Of a DNA stretch of 34,055 nt, positions 22,052-30,210 are shown one piece after another (the first letter of the stretch is position 1; every line of letters begins with the position of its first letter). The notes beneath the pieces were generated by a model. The model saw only the letters and a list, made by a program, of their open reading frames with translations, did not search any database and was not told the origin of the DNA. Source of the DNA: DATLBY01 sp035526665 (GTDB taxonomy: Bacteria > Acidobacteriota > Terriglobia > Bryobacterales > Bryobacteraceae); the NCBI GenBank assembly GCA_035526665.1, contig DATLBY010000033.1:1-34055 (forward strand). Reading direction: 5' to 3'. A program made the translations under genes and the position numbers.

Positions 22052-23673
22052 GGAACAGGATAGGGCGGTGAGGCTTGCCGGCGGTAAATCTCAATCACCG
22101 GGGCGTCTTTAACAGCGACCATTTTCACACATTGCCAGTTCGGAGCGTGTTTTCGAGCTTTCGCCAGCGCGGTGGAGACGCTATCGCCGGCTATGGCCAC
22201 GGCCCACTGATCCCACAGGAAGAGGTCCGGCCGAGCGATCGCCGCCATCCAGCGTGGATTATTGCCGTCGTGGGTGGTGCGGCGGATCGGGATACCGGCT
22301 TCCCGAAAAATCCCCGTCAGATCCCCGAAGGAGGTGAACACCGTATCCCCGGGCCGTATATGGGCGCGCATGTAATCGGCCGCTTCGTGCGTCCAGGCGC
22401 GCCTGGCAACGGAGTTGACCTGGCTCTCTTTCCAGCAAATCCAGGCTCCCGGGTTGGGGTGTGCGAGCCACGGAAGGATGGCGGTCAGTACCACGGCCGC
22501 CAGTACGGCGCCCCGGAGCCGCGCGGGCGCCAGACTGACGAGCGCCCCGGTGCAGAGCGCCAGCAACGGCAGGACGGCCAGTCCGTAGCGCGTGTTGTAG
22601 TAACCGTGCGGCCAGAGATGCGGAACAAAAATCGGTACTCCCGAGGAGTACATGCTGAGGATATAGAATACCGGCCCCAATAAGAGGAACAATACCGGCC
22701 ACCAGACCTGTTTCAGGAGTGCGGCGCCCAGCCCGAGCGCGCCCAGCAGCAGGACCGCTACGCCCACCGCCAGCCGGGCGGCCGCCCCGAAATAGAAGAC
22801 GGCCTTGGTCCACTCATGATCGCCCGGGTAGCGCGCCAGGCCGGCGTCGAGCGCCCGTTGATAGATTCCCTTGGCCGAGCCTGGGCCGCGATAAAACTCG
22901 AGGGCGTCGCCGAAGTAATACCAGTTATGCGCCAGCCAGTAGAGTGGCGCCAGACCCGCGATGAGGCTGAAAAGGAGGACGGCCTGAAACCGCCGCGAGC
23001 CTCCCGCGGCCAGAAAGTAGAGCGCAACAAAAGGGATCAGCCACCATCCCTCATAGCGTGTGAGCGAGGCCACAGTGGAGAAGGCCGCGGCGCCGGCTAC
23101 CGCCCAGAGGGACTGCCGGCTGCGAAACACAACCGTGCAGTAGAGCATTCCTAGCAGACCCAGGAAAAACACATGCTCGGTCATTGGCGTGGACTGCAGG
23201 TACAGCAGGTTCGGATTCAAGGCCAACACCAGAAGGGAACAGTAGGCTGCGGCCCCGCTGCCGAACAACCGGCGGGCGGCGCCGAACAGCAGCATGCCTC
23301 CCGCTACAAAGCAGCAGATACCCGGAATCGTACCTGCCAATCCGTTGTGCCACCAGGCGTCCCGGCCCACAAAAGGCAGCATGAGCACATGCGGCACCGG
23401 CAGCCAGACGGTGCCGATCTGGTCATACCCGGGAGTTTGGGAATCCACGATGCGGCGCGCGATATTCAGGTGCGCTTCGGCGTCGCCATAATAGAGCGTG
23501 TATCCGTAGTGCGCGATCCAGGTAGCCGCGCAGATCGAGATCGCTGCCAGGAGTACGAGCGCCACCGCCAGCTCCGGGAACGAAGCTCCACGGAGGCATG
23601 CCCGCACCGCGCCCCGCCCGGTCCGTTCGCGCTTAGAACTCCGTGAAGTTCTTGAACTCTTGAAAGCGGGCAT
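22048..23673 (-). CDS. GT-C type membrane glycosyltransferase (ArnT/PMT-like)
   Basis: About 541 residues from ATG 23673, which overlaps the upstream kinase gene by 41 bases; an internal GTG could be the true start. After a basic N-terminus there are about ten or more hydrophobic helices. The first outer loop carries YYGDAEAHLNIARRIVDS, with the acidic DAE pair expected of GT-C enzymes that use polyprenyl-phosphate sugars. Later stretches include PMTEHVFFLGLLGMLY, SLTRYEGWWLIPFVALYFLA and a C-terminal soluble part (HIRPGDTVFTSFGDLTGIFR). The exact sugar and acceptor cannot be told. It lies between a PfkB kinase and dapF with overlapping ends, in an operon ending in a nucleotide-sugar dehydrogenase. 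That points to surface glycan or protein glycosylation. Confidence 0.82.
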   Translation of the reverse strand: MPAFKSSRTSRSSKRERTGRGAVRACLRGASFPELAVALVLLAAISICAATWIAHYGYTLYYGDAEAHLNIARRIVDSQTPGYDQIGTVWLPVPHVLMLPFVGRDAWWHNGLAGTIPGICCFVAGGMLLFGAARRLFGSGAAAYCSLLVLALNPNLLYLQSTPMTEHVFFLGLLGMLYCTVVFRSRQSLWAVAGAAAFSTVASLTRYEGWWLIPFVALYFLAAGGSRRFQAVLLFSLIAGLAPLYWLAHNWYYFGDALEFYRGPGSAKGIYQRALDAGLARYPGDHEWTKAVFYFGAAARLAVGVAVLLLGALGLGAALLKQVWWPVLFLLLGPVFYILSMYSSGVPIFVPHLWPHGYYNTRYGLAVLPLLALCTGALVSLAPARLRGAVLAAVVLTAILPWLAHPNPGAWICWKESQVNSVARRAWTHEAADYMRAHIRPGDTVFTSFGDLTGIFREAGIPIRRTTHDGNNPRWMAAIARPDLFLWDQWAVAIAGDSVSTALAKARKHAPNWQCVKMVAVKDAPVIEIYRRQASPPYPVP

Positions 23674-24550
23674 CAATCTCGGCTTTGGTCAGCGTGCGGA
23701 AACGGTCCACGCCAAACTTTTCACAGCAGAAGCTTCCCATCACCGATCCATAGATGACTGCCCGCGCCAGCTCCTTGCGGTCGATGTGATCTTTCTTGAG
23801 ATCGAAACCACAAGCGGCAAGCGATCCCACAAAACCGCCGGCAAAGCAGTCGCCCGCTCCTGTCGGATCGAACACTTCCTCCAGCAGATACCCCGGAACA
23901 ATGAAGAATTGATCTTCCCGGAAGAGCATGGCGCCATACTCGCCTCGCTTGATGACCAGCGTGTTGGGACCCATGGCGATAATCTTCTTGGCCGCTTTGC
24001 GCAGGTTGGATTCTCCCGACAGCAGCCTGGCTTCACTGTCGTTGATCAGCAGGAAGTCCCATTGGCGGATGGTGGCCAGCAGATCCTCCCGGAAGTCATT
24101 GATCCAGTAGTTCATGGTGTCGCCGCCGACGAGGCGCACGCCGTTCATCTGGGACCGGACGCTGCGCTGCAGCTCGGGCTGGATGTTTCCCAGCAGCAGA
24201 TAGGGCGCAGTTTTATAGCTTTCCGGCAGCTTGGGCTGAAAATCGGCAAAGACATTCAAATCCGTACGCAACGTAGTGCGGTCGTTCATGTCCTCGGAAT
24301 ACACGCCCTGCCAGAAGAACGTCTTCCCGGGCACCCGTTCAAGTCCCGTCAGGTCGATGTTGCGGCTCGCCAGGAAATCAAAGTCGGCCTGGTCGAAATC
24401 GTCTCCCACAACCGCCACAATCTTCACGGGGTTGAAGAAACTGGCGGCCAGCGAAATGTAGGTGCAGGCGCCTCCCAACATGCGATCCACGCGTCCGTGG
24501 GGCGTCTCCACGCCGTCGTACGCGACGGACCCAACCACAACAATTGACAT
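23633..24550 (-). CDS. PfkB-family carbohydrate/nucleoside kinase
   Basis: 305 residues from ATG 24550, with AGGAA just upstream; a longer open frame exists but lacks such a site. The N-terminal PfkB signature region is MSIVVVGSVAYDGVETPHGR, then MLGGACTYISLAASFF. The C-terminal signature DPTGAGDCFAGGFVGSLAA holds the catalytic Asp (D234) and anion hole GAGD. Family members phosphorylate sugars such as fructose or ribose, or nucleosides; the substrate here cannot be read from the sequence. It heads the operon with the glycosyltransferase, dapF homologue and nucleotide-sugar dehydrogenase. A 69-base region separates it from the divergent metallophosphoesterase gene. That region holds the dyad CTGGCCCAGCCAG (24569-24581). 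Confidence 0.9.
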   Translation of the reverse strand: MSIVVVGSVAYDGVETPHGRVDRMLGGACTYISLAASFFNPVKIVAVVGDDFDQADFDFLASRNIDLTGLERVPGKTFFWQGVYSEDMNDRTTLRTDLNVFADFQPKLPESYKTAPYLLLGNIQPELQRSVRSQMNGVRLVGGDTMNYWINDFREDLLATIRQWDFLLINDSEARLLSGESNLRKAAKKIIAMGPNTLVIKRGEYGAMLFREDQFFIVPGYLLEEVFDPTGAGDCFAGGFVGSLAACGFDLKKDHIDRKELARAVIYGSVMGSFCCEKFGVDRFRTLTKAEIDARFQEFKNFTEF

Positions 24551-24619
24551 ATTTCCTGATTGTACCTGCTGGCCCAGCCAGAACAGCGCGCGGGGGGCTA
24601 TACAATGGAGGTTTAGTCC

Positions 24620-25768
24620 ATGGGTGTGCGCCCCCACTATCTTCCCGAGTTGATTGTTTGGTTGCTGTGCCTGGGCGCCATCTGCTTTCTATACCGTTGG
24701 GCTAGAGAGGAACATGGCCTCCGGCGGCAAGGCGCAATTGGGATCCTGGCTCTTTCCGTTGTTTGGATTACGGCGGGCCTGGCGTTCAGTATTTATCGGA
24801 TTGTGGCGCTTTTCCCGGAACCGCTGACCGCCTGGGTTCGAGGTTTGTCGATCGGCGTTGCGATCTGCCTGCTTTGGGCATTTTGGGTTCTTCTGATCAT
24901 CCGGCTCTTCCGATCAAGGAAACCGCCTGTCTTCAGTCCCCAGCGGCGCGATCTGATGCGCGCTGCTACTATTTTGGCGGTCGGGGCGCCTGTCGCAGTA
25001 ACGACATTTGCCATCATCAAGCGTAACAATCTGAGCCTGAAAGAGTTTACGATAGCCCTACCGGATCTTCACCCGGATCTGAACGGATTGAAGCTGGTGC
25101 AGATCAGCGACATCCACTTGAGCCCGTTCGTTCCCGAGGCGGTTCTGGCGCGCGCCATCGATATGGCCAATGAGACTCGGGCCCACATTGGACTGATCAC
25201 GGGCGACCTGATCAGCCGTTCCCGGGATCCGCTGGACGCCTGTTTCCGGCAGCTCAAGCGACTGCGCGTGGATTCTGAAATGCTGGGCTGCCTCGGCAAT
25301 CACGAAGTGTACAGCCAGACGGAGGACTATACGACGGAACAAGGCGCCCGGCAAGGAATTTCGTTCCTGCGGATGCAGGCGCGGATGCTGCGCTTCGGAG
25401 GCGCCCGGCTAAATTTCGCCGGCGTCGATTATCAGCCGAGGAACCAACCTTATCTGGAAGGCGCCGAGGACCTGATTGTTCCCGGAGTAACCAACATATT
25501 GCTCTCGCACAACCCCGATGTCTTCCCGGTCGCCGGCAGGCAGGGGTACGATCTGACCATCGCGGGACACACGCACGGTGGACAGATCAACGTCGAGATT
25601 CTGCACAATAATATGAGTCCCGTGCGATTTCTCACCCCCTATGTGTATGGACTCTATCGCGAAGGCCGCTCCTCCGTCTTCGTGACCCGCGGGATCGGCA
25701 CGGTGGGCATCCCCGCACGTTTCGGGGCACCCCCCGAGGTAGCGCTAATTCGTCTGTGCGCTACTTAG
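24620..25768 (+). CDS. Membrane metallophosphoesterase (YkuE/YaeI-like)
   Basis: 382 residues; GGAGG lies 8 bases before ATG 24620. Three membrane helices are predicted at about 9-25, 38-62 and 76-97. After them comes SPQRRDLMRAATILAVGAP, which looks like a twin-arginine signal, and then the calcineurin-like domain. Its metal motifs are intact: DIHLSPF (D164, H166), GDLIS (D196), GNHEV (N227, H228), LSHNPD and GHTHGGQ. These di-metal enzymes cleave phosphate esters; close relatives act on lipid or envelope phosphates, such as UDP-diacylglucosamine or phospholipids. The catalytic domain is probably outside the cytoplasm, but the substrate is unknown. The 3' end overlaps the next phosphoesterase gene by 13 bases. 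Confidence 0.9.
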   Translation: MGVRPHYLPELIVWLLCLGAICFLYRWAREEHGLRRQGAIGILALSVVWITAGLAFSIYRIVALFPEPLTAWVRGLSIGVAICLLWAFWVLLIIRLFRSRKPPVFSPQRRDLMRAATILAVGAPVAVTTFAIIKRNNLSLKEFTIALPDLHPDLNGLKLVQISDIHLSPFVPEAVLARAIDMANETRAHIGLITGDLISRSRDPLDACFRQLKRLRVDSEMLGCLGNHEVYSQTEDYTTEQGARQGISFLRMQARMLRFGGARLNFAGVDYQPRNQPYLEGAEDLIVPGVTNILLSHNPDVFPVAGRQGYDLTIAGHTHGGQINVEILHNNMSPVRFLTPYVYGLYREGRSSVFVTRGIGTVGIPARFGAPPEVALIRLCAT

Positions 25769-26475
25769 TGATCAGTGACATCCACGCGAACCTGGAAGCG
25801 CTGCAGGCGGTGCTTTCCCATGCCGAAGGCCTTTACGACGGCATTCTGAACTGCGGCGACCTGGTCGGCTATGGTCCCGACCCGAACGCCATTGTGGACT
25901 GGTGCCGCGCCCATACGCCGCTGGTGGTGCGCGGAAATCACGACAAGGCCTGCGTCCAACTGGATCATCTCGAGTGGTTCAATCCGGCGGCGCGCGACTC
26001 CGCTGTCTGGACAAATAGCCAATTAACGGAGGACAACCGTGAGTACCTCCGGCTGTTGCCGCAAGGGCCGCTGGAGGTAGAAAAGTTTCAGATCCTGCAT
26101 GGCTCCCCGGGAGATGAAGACGAGTATCTCGTGAACGTCGCGGACGCCGAGTACGCCGCCCGTTTTTTAGATCGCCAACTCTCGTTTTTCGGACATACTC
26201 ATGTGCAGGGCGGGTTTTACTTCACTCGAAGCGGTACGAAGCGGATCGGTCAGGAAGCTATTCAAGTGGAGGATACGGCTGTCTATCTGATCAACCCAGG
26301 TTCCGTTGGGCAGCCGAGGGACCACGATCCGCGGGCCGCATATGCCATTTTTTCAACGGATAACCGCTGGGTGGAGTATCGCCGGGTCGAGTACGATATT
26401 GCCCGCACGCAAGCGAAAATCCAAGAGGCCGGGTTACCTCCGAGTCTTGCCGAACGGCTGCACTTCGGGGTCTGA
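25756..26475 (+). CDS. Soluble metallophosphoesterase (YfcE/MJ0936-type)
   Basis: 239 residues from GTG 25756. It is a compact phosphodiesterase with all metal motifs: SDIHANLEAL (D8, H10), NCGDLVGYGPDPN, VVRGNHDKA, ILHGSPGDEDEY and FFGHTHVQGGF, and a closing LINPGSVGQPRDHDPRAAYA. The wording is that of the UPF0025/ApaH-like cluster of small phosphodiesterases; the natural substrate is not known. No signal or membrane segment is present, so it is cytoplasmic, unlike its overlapping upstream neighbour. It ends exactly against the convergent gene at 26476, with stop codons back to back. Confidence 0.9.
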   Translation: MRYLVISDIHANLEALQAVLSHAEGLYDGILNCGDLVGYGPDPNAIVDWCRAHTPLVVRGNHDKACVQLDHLEWFNPAARDSAVWTNSQLTEDNREYLRLLPQGPLEVEKFQILHGSPGDEDEYLVNVADAEYAARFLDRQLSFFGHTHVQGGFYFTRSGTKRIGQEAIQVEDTAVYLINPGSVGQPRDHDPRAAYAIFSTDNRWVEYRRVEYDIARTQAKIQEAGLPPSLAERLHFGV

Positions 26476-26958
26476 TCACTGTTCAAAGAGCTCGATCTGC
26501 TCCCGCGCCTGACCCTTGCGCTTGGCGCGTAAAGGACTGCCCACTACCCCGAGCACCTGAATCTCCAGGAGAGCCGTCCGCGGGATGAACAACCGCTGGT
26601 TGCTGTAGGAGAAATCGGGAGGAATCAGCGTGAATCCGATCCCGTCAAAGGCTAGGAGGTTATTCGTCACCACGCCTTCGAGCATCTCCAGATCGCGAAA
26701 TCGCACCCGCACCCAAAGTCCATCCATTTTCGGCCGCGTGAGGAAGGTACGCCGGTCCGGAGCAGCCTCTCCTGTGGAGAAATCCTTCACAAAGTGGACT
26801 GCCTTGACGTCCTGGTAAGGGATTACAAGCACCGAACCGGCGAGATTCAGAAACTCCAGACCGTCCTTCCCCAGGTAGGTGGCAGGATTTACAAAGCCGG
26901 ACAGCGGATCCCTGTCAAACCGCCGGATCTGCACCTTTTTGTTCGTTGAACTGGCCAA
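26476..26958 (-). CDS. Conserved hypothetical protein, beta-rich, unrecognised
   Basis: About 160 residues from TTG 26958, which has GAAGAG 9 bases upstream; a GTG at 26934 is the other in-frame option and no ATG is available. The protein is soluble and looks beta-rich, with stretches FVNPATYLGKDGLEFLNLAG, VIPYQDVKAVHFVKDF, GLWVRVRFRDLEMLEGVVTN and RLFIPRTALLEIQVLGVVGS. The DGLWVRVRFRD-EGV pattern recalls small barrel domains of the PilZ/Sm-like sort; I recall similar acidobacterial proteins of unknown function but cannot verify this. No enzyme motif is seen. It diverges from xerD. Confidence 0.75.
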   Translation of the reverse strand: MASSTNKKVQIRRFDRDPLSGFVNPATYLGKDGLEFLNLAGSVLVIPYQDVKAVHFVKDFSTGEAAPDRRTFLTRPKMDGLWVRVRFRDLEMLEGVVTNNLLAFDGIGFTLIPPDFSYSNQRLFIPRTALLEIQVLGVVGSPLRAKRKGQAREQIELFEQ

Positions 26959-27001
26959 AAGTGGGCTCTTCAGACCGCGCGCGTGCGGATTATGCTACAT
27001 T

Positions 27002-27029
27002 TTGTTCCAAACAATTTTGCGAATATTGT
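27002..27029 (+). promoter_or_regulatory. Candidate sigma-70-type promoter before xerD
   Basis: An AT-rich island (about 26990-27035) stands out from the GC-rich surroundings. TTGTTC (27002-27007) and TATTGT (27024-27029) are 16 bases apart, giving a moderate -35/-10 match. The -35 lies in a small dyad, TTGTT-CCA-AACAA. The predicted start near 27036 would make the ATG at 27042 the first usable codon with almost no leader. Confidence 0.35.
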
Positions 27030-27041
27030 ATCATTGGCACG

Positions 27042-28049
27042 ATGAATCGGGGCGTGAGGCTTTCCGGCTGGCCACCTGTTGGCGGTGGGGTCACTCGCAC
27101 GTACTGCGTCTGTTCGGTGGGTGCGGATGAGCAAGTCGTCGCAACCAGCGGGTCCTCGGAGCCGAAATCGATCGTATTGGGTCCCTGGCTGGAGGCGTTT
27201 CTCGCCTTCTGCCGGATTGAAAAGGGGTTAGCGGCGAATTCGATTGAGGCCTATGGCCGCGATCTCCGCCGTTTTGCCGCCTTTTGCCGCGCCGGCCGTG
27301 AAGCCGACAGCGAAACTGTCCGGCGTTATCTGGATGCATTGTACCGCTCGGGGCTGTCGAGCCGCTCCATCGCCCGGCACCTGACGACGCTCCGAAACTT
27401 CTATCAATTTCTCTTGCGCGAAGGCCACGTGCAGACCGATCCGGTGGGCTCTCTGCCTCTTCCACGGCAATGGAAAAACTTACCTAAGTATCTGAATTTA
27501 GAGCAGGTTGAGAAGCTTCTGGCCGCGCCGGACAACACCAAGCCAACAGGCTCGCGCGACCGTGCCATGCTGGAACTCCTATATGCCACCGGTTTGCGTG
27601 TGAGCGAATTGTGCGCGGTGGAGCTGGCCGGCTTGCGGCTGGATCAAGGCCTGGTGAAAGTAACCGGGAAGGGCAACAAGGAGCGGATTGTGCCGGTGGG
27701 CCGATCCGCCATCAGCGCTCTTTCCGGGTACCTGGCCAGCGGCCGCCCGCAGCTACTGAAAAGCCGCGGCAGCAAGTATGTGTTCGTGACTGCCCGCGGC
27801 TCCCGCATGACGCGCCAGTCGTTCTGGCTGTTGTTGCGGGCGCACGGTAAAAAGGCCGGTATCTGGCAAAAGCTGACGCCACATGTGATCCGCCATAGCT
27901 TTGCCACCCACTTGCTGGAGGGCGGCGCCGACCTGCGCAGCGTTCAGACCATGCTGGGGCACGCCGATATCAGTACCACGCAGATTTACACCCACGTCCT
28001 GAAATCCCGTCTAAGGTCGACGGTGGACCAGCATCACCCCAGAGCGTAG
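27042..28049 (+). CDS. xerD: Tyrosine recombinase XerD/XerC-type
   Basis: 335 residues from ATG 27042; GTG 27117 (310 residues) is closer to usual Xer length, and the open frame extends back to 26946. The N-terminal SAM-like domain has WLEAFLAFCRIEKGLAANSI, then YGRDLRRFAAFC. The catalytic domain keeps every active residue: R186 (ATGLRVSEL), K210 (VTGKGNKER), H281-x-x-R284 (HVIRHSFATHLL), H307 (MLGHADISTTQIY) and the nucleophile Y316 (IYTHV). Xer recombinases resolve chromosome dimers at dif with FtsK. A single housekeeping Xer is the simplest reading, as no transposon or integron feature is nearby. XerC and XerD cannot be told apart with certainty. Confidence 0.92.
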   Translation: MNRGVRLSGWPPVGGGVTRTYCVCSVGADEQVVATSGSSEPKSIVLGPWLEAFLAFCRIEKGLAANSIEAYGRDLRRFAAFCRAGREADSETVRRYLDALYRSGLSSRSIARHLTTLRNFYQFLLREGHVQTDPVGSLPLPRQWKNLPKYLNLEQVEKLLAAPDNTKPTGSRDRAMLELLYATGLRVSELCAVELAGLRLDQGLVKVTGKGNKERIVPVGRSAISALSGYLASGRPQLLKSRGSKYVFVTARGSRMTRQSFWLLLRAHGKKAGIWQKLTPHVIRHSFATHLLEGGADLRSVQTMLGHADISTTQIYTHVLKSRLRSTVDQHHPRA

Positions 28050-28101
28050 ATGCAGGAAAGCGAAAACCAGGAGGAGATCGGGCCTTGAGAGAGCGATTGT
28101 C

Positions 28102-29418
28102 ATGAGCGACTACATGTTCATGCTGGAAAACCACCTCACCTCGCAACAGAGCCGCGTGGTGGCCGATGTGGAGGCAGCAGCCGCCGCCGCGAGTGTCAAC
28201 CTGTTTCTCACCGGCGGGGCGATTCGCGACATGCTCGGAGGCTTTGCGGTCCGGGACCTCGACTTTACAGTCGAAGGTCCAGCCATCAAGCTGGCCAAGA
28301 CGGTCGCGCACGAAACCGGCGCGGAGATCGTGCAGACCGACGACAACCGCAAATGTGTGCAGATGCTGTTTCCGGGCGGCGTGACGGTAGAGATCGGAAT
28401 GGCGCGGCAGGAACGATACGCCAAGCCCGGCAGCAAACCGCACGTCACGCCGGCCACGATTCATGAGGATCTGAGAGGCCGCGACTTCACTCTGAACGCG
28501 CTGGCGCTTTCCTTGAACAGGGCCTCGCGCGGGCTGTTGCTGGATCCGACCAACGGGTCATCGGAGTTGGAGCGCAAGGAGTTGCGCGCCACCGGCAATT
28601 ACACCCTTTACGACAACCCCATCCGGCTCTTCCGGCTGATCCGCTTCCAGGTCCGGTTCGGATTTCAGATCGCCGAACGCACACAACTCCAGTATGAAAA
28701 TGCCCGCGCGGCCGGCGTCGAGAAGTACATTGCGCCGCGGGCTCTTTTTGAAGAGCTGGCCCATGCGGCTTCCGAGGCTAACCCGGGCGATGTGATCGAG
28801 GCTTATGAGCGGGAAAAACTCCTGCTCCTGGTTTCCCCGGCACTGGCCGGCGCCAAGTTGAATCTCCAGGGGTTTGCCAAGCTGCAGAAAGCCAAGCAAT
28901 TGCTCCCCTTCGGCGTGGACCTGCATACCGATAACGTGTCGCTCTTTTTCAATCTGCTGACGGAAAACCTTTCTCCCAAGGAGAAGTCGGCGATGGTCAA
29001 AGCGATTGCCATGGAACGCTCCGAGTTAGACGCCGCGCAGCGCCTCGAAGCCAAGGCCCACAAGCTGGAAAAGGAGCTGCAGTCGGCAAAGCTGCAGAAG
29101 GCGTCCGCACTCTACGATCTGCTGTCGAAAGCGCCCGGCGAGCTCATTCTCTTTCTGCTGGTGAAGTCCGGCCAGCGCCTGGTGCAGGACCGGATCCGCA
29201 ACTACCTGCAGAAATATCTGCCGATGGCGCAGGAAGTGACGGACAACGATGTGATCGAGGCGGGTGGAACCCTGGGAACTCCGAAGTTTGAAAAAATGAA
29301 GGAGCAGATCATCGCCCGTAAGTTGAACTCCCGTCCTAAAAAGGTTCCACCGCCTGCCGAGACGGAAGCGCCCGCGCCGGCCATGGCACACAATCATCCG
29401 GCCAGGCGTGGCGGCTGA
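28102..29418 (+). CDS. cca: CCA-adding / poly(A) polymerase family nucleotidyltransferase
   Basis: 438 residues. The class II nucleotidyltransferase core is present: LTGGAIRDMLGGFAVRDLDF with GG38-39 and metal ligands D52 and D54, then VEIGMARQERY, then GRDFTLNALALSL (about 126-138), the template motif DNPIRLFRLIRFQVRFGF, and a helical tail. The third core position is VEIG where many members have LDVA. The family adds CCA to tRNA 3' ends or poly(A) to RNA, and the two activities are hard to separate by sequence. The C-terminus has a coiled segment (LEAKAHKLEKELQSAKLQK) and ends in a Pro/Ala-rich low-complexity tail. It follows xerD by 52 bases. Confidence 0.88.
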   Translation: MSDYMFMLENHLTSQQSRVVADVEAAAAAASVNLFLTGGAIRDMLGGFAVRDLDFTVEGPAIKLAKTVAHETGAEIVQTDDNRKCVQMLFPGGVTVEIGMARQERYAKPGSKPHVTPATIHEDLRGRDFTLNALALSLNRASRGLLLDPTNGSSELERKELRATGNYTLYDNPIRLFRLIRFQVRFGFQIAERTQLQYENARAAGVEKYIAPRALFEELAHAASEANPGDVIEAYEREKLLLLVSPALAGAKLNLQGFAKLQKAKQLLPFGVDLHTDNVSLFFNLLTENLSPKEKSAMVKAIAMERSELDAAQRLEAKAHKLEKELQSAKLQKASALYDLLSKAPGELILFLLVKSGQRLVQDRIRNYLQKYLPMAQEVTDNDVIEAGGTLGTPKFEKMKEQIIARKLNSRPKKVPPPAETEAPAPAMAHNHPARRGG

Positions 29419-29422
29419 ACTT

Positions 29423-29443
29423 CAGGCCCCGGGCCGGCGCCTG
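29423..29443. terminator. Possible GC-rich bidirectional stem between convergent genes
   Basis: CAGGC (29423-29427) pairs with GCCTG (29439-29443), with a C/C mismatch and a further CC/GG pair inside. It lies in the 28 bases between the stop codons of the convergent cca and arnE-like genes. There is no U-run, so termination is only a guess. Confidence 0.25.
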
Positions 29444-29446
29444 CCG

Positions 29447-29797
29447 TCAGCGGTGGCTGAACAGACAGGTAATGCCGGCGATAATCAGGCCCAAGCCAAC
29501 GAACTTTTTGCGCGTCAAGGGTTCGCCGAAAAACAGGCGGGACCAGAACATTGTCAGGATCGACGCGAACGAGGACATGGGATAGAGCACGCTGAGCTCG
29601 CCTTCGCGCATCGCCAGGACCGCAAATATTGACGAGAAGAGAAAAAGCCCCACGCCGAAAATAATCCGCGTGTTCAGGAAAAGCGATTGCCATGTCCGGC
29701 TCAGGCGGGAGGAGCCCGACTTCAGCAGCACTGCCCCGAACGATCCGATAAATGCCGAAAGCAATACCAGCAAAATGGAGGAAAGTGGTGTCTTCAC
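29447..29797 (-). CDS. Small EamA/SMR-type membrane transporter, ArnE-like subunit
   Basis: 116 residues from GTG 29797, with four membrane helices. It has LVLLSAFIGSFGAVLLKSGS at the start, the conserved AMREGELSVLYPMSSFASIL in the middle and RKKFVGLGLIIAGI at the end, the pattern of half-size DMT-superfamily transporters such as ArnE. ArnE and ArnF together flip undecaprenyl-phosphate-aminoarabinose; other SMR pairs export drugs or polyamines. The start overlaps the stop of the partner gene (GTGA), so the two are likely made together as a heterodimer. The substrate is not known. Confidence 0.85.
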   Translation of the reverse strand: MKTPLSSILLVLLSAFIGSFGAVLLKSGSSRLSRTWQSLFLNTRIIFGVGLFLFSSIFAVLAMREGELSVLYPMSSFASILTMFWSRLFFGEPLTRKKFVGLGLIIAGITCLFSHR

Positions 29798-30210
29798 TTG
29801 CGGCTGTCCATCCCCAACACCGCAACGCCGAGCATAATAATCGCCAGTCCGACGGCTTTGTAAATATTCACCGATTCATTGAATACGATCACGGATAAAA
29901 TTGTGACCCAGACATACGTCAGGGAAATGATCGGATAAAGGACCGACAACTGTCCGGTTTTCAGCGCCACGATCAGCAGGAGCGTGCTGATTCCATAGAG
30001 AATGTAACCGGCTATCAGGGGAACATTGGTGCCGATGTGGAGGATTGTCTGCAGCACGGTGGGGTAGGCCAGCGTGTTGGCGCCCATTTTCATGAAGATC
30101 TGAGCGGCAGCTCCCAGGATGGTGCAACAGAAGACCAAAATTATCGATCGTGTGTTGTGGGACGGTAAAGAAGAGGTGACAGCAGGCAATTGTTCATCAT
30201 AGCCGATCAT
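29794..30210 (-). CDS. Small EamA/SMR-type membrane transporter, ArnF-like subunit
   Basis: 138 residues with four membrane helices after a polar N-terminus of about 22 residues. It carries FCCTILGAAAQIFMKMGANT, then YILYGISTLLLIVALKTGQL followed by SVLYPIISLTYVWVTILSVI, and ends VGLAIIMLGVAVLGMDSR. This is the same half-size DMT fold as its downstream neighbour, with the shared LSVLYP motif. A heterodimeric lipid-linked sugar or small-molecule transporter is the best reading. It overlaps the hydantoinase B gene by 4 bases at its start (ATGA). Confidence 0.85.
   Translation of the reverse strand: MIGYDEQLPAVTSSLPSHNTRSIILVFCCTILGAAAQIFMKMGANTLAYPTVLQTILHIGTNVPLIAGYILYGISTLLLIVALKTGQLSVLYPIISLTYVWVTILSVIVFNESVNIYKAVGLAIIMLGVAVLGMDSRK

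Noticed and set aside
24569..24581. Dyad CTGGCCCAGCCAG between pfkB and the metallophosphoesterase gene as an operator
   Set aside because: A five-base-arm dyad in GC-rich DNA is expected by chance, and no matching second site or known motif was found, so it is mentioned only in the kinase entry.
27042..28049. Tyrosine recombinase as a sign of an integrated mobile element
   Set aside because: No flanking repeats, att-like sites, cargo or phage genes; the protein matches housekeeping XerC/D better than an integrase.
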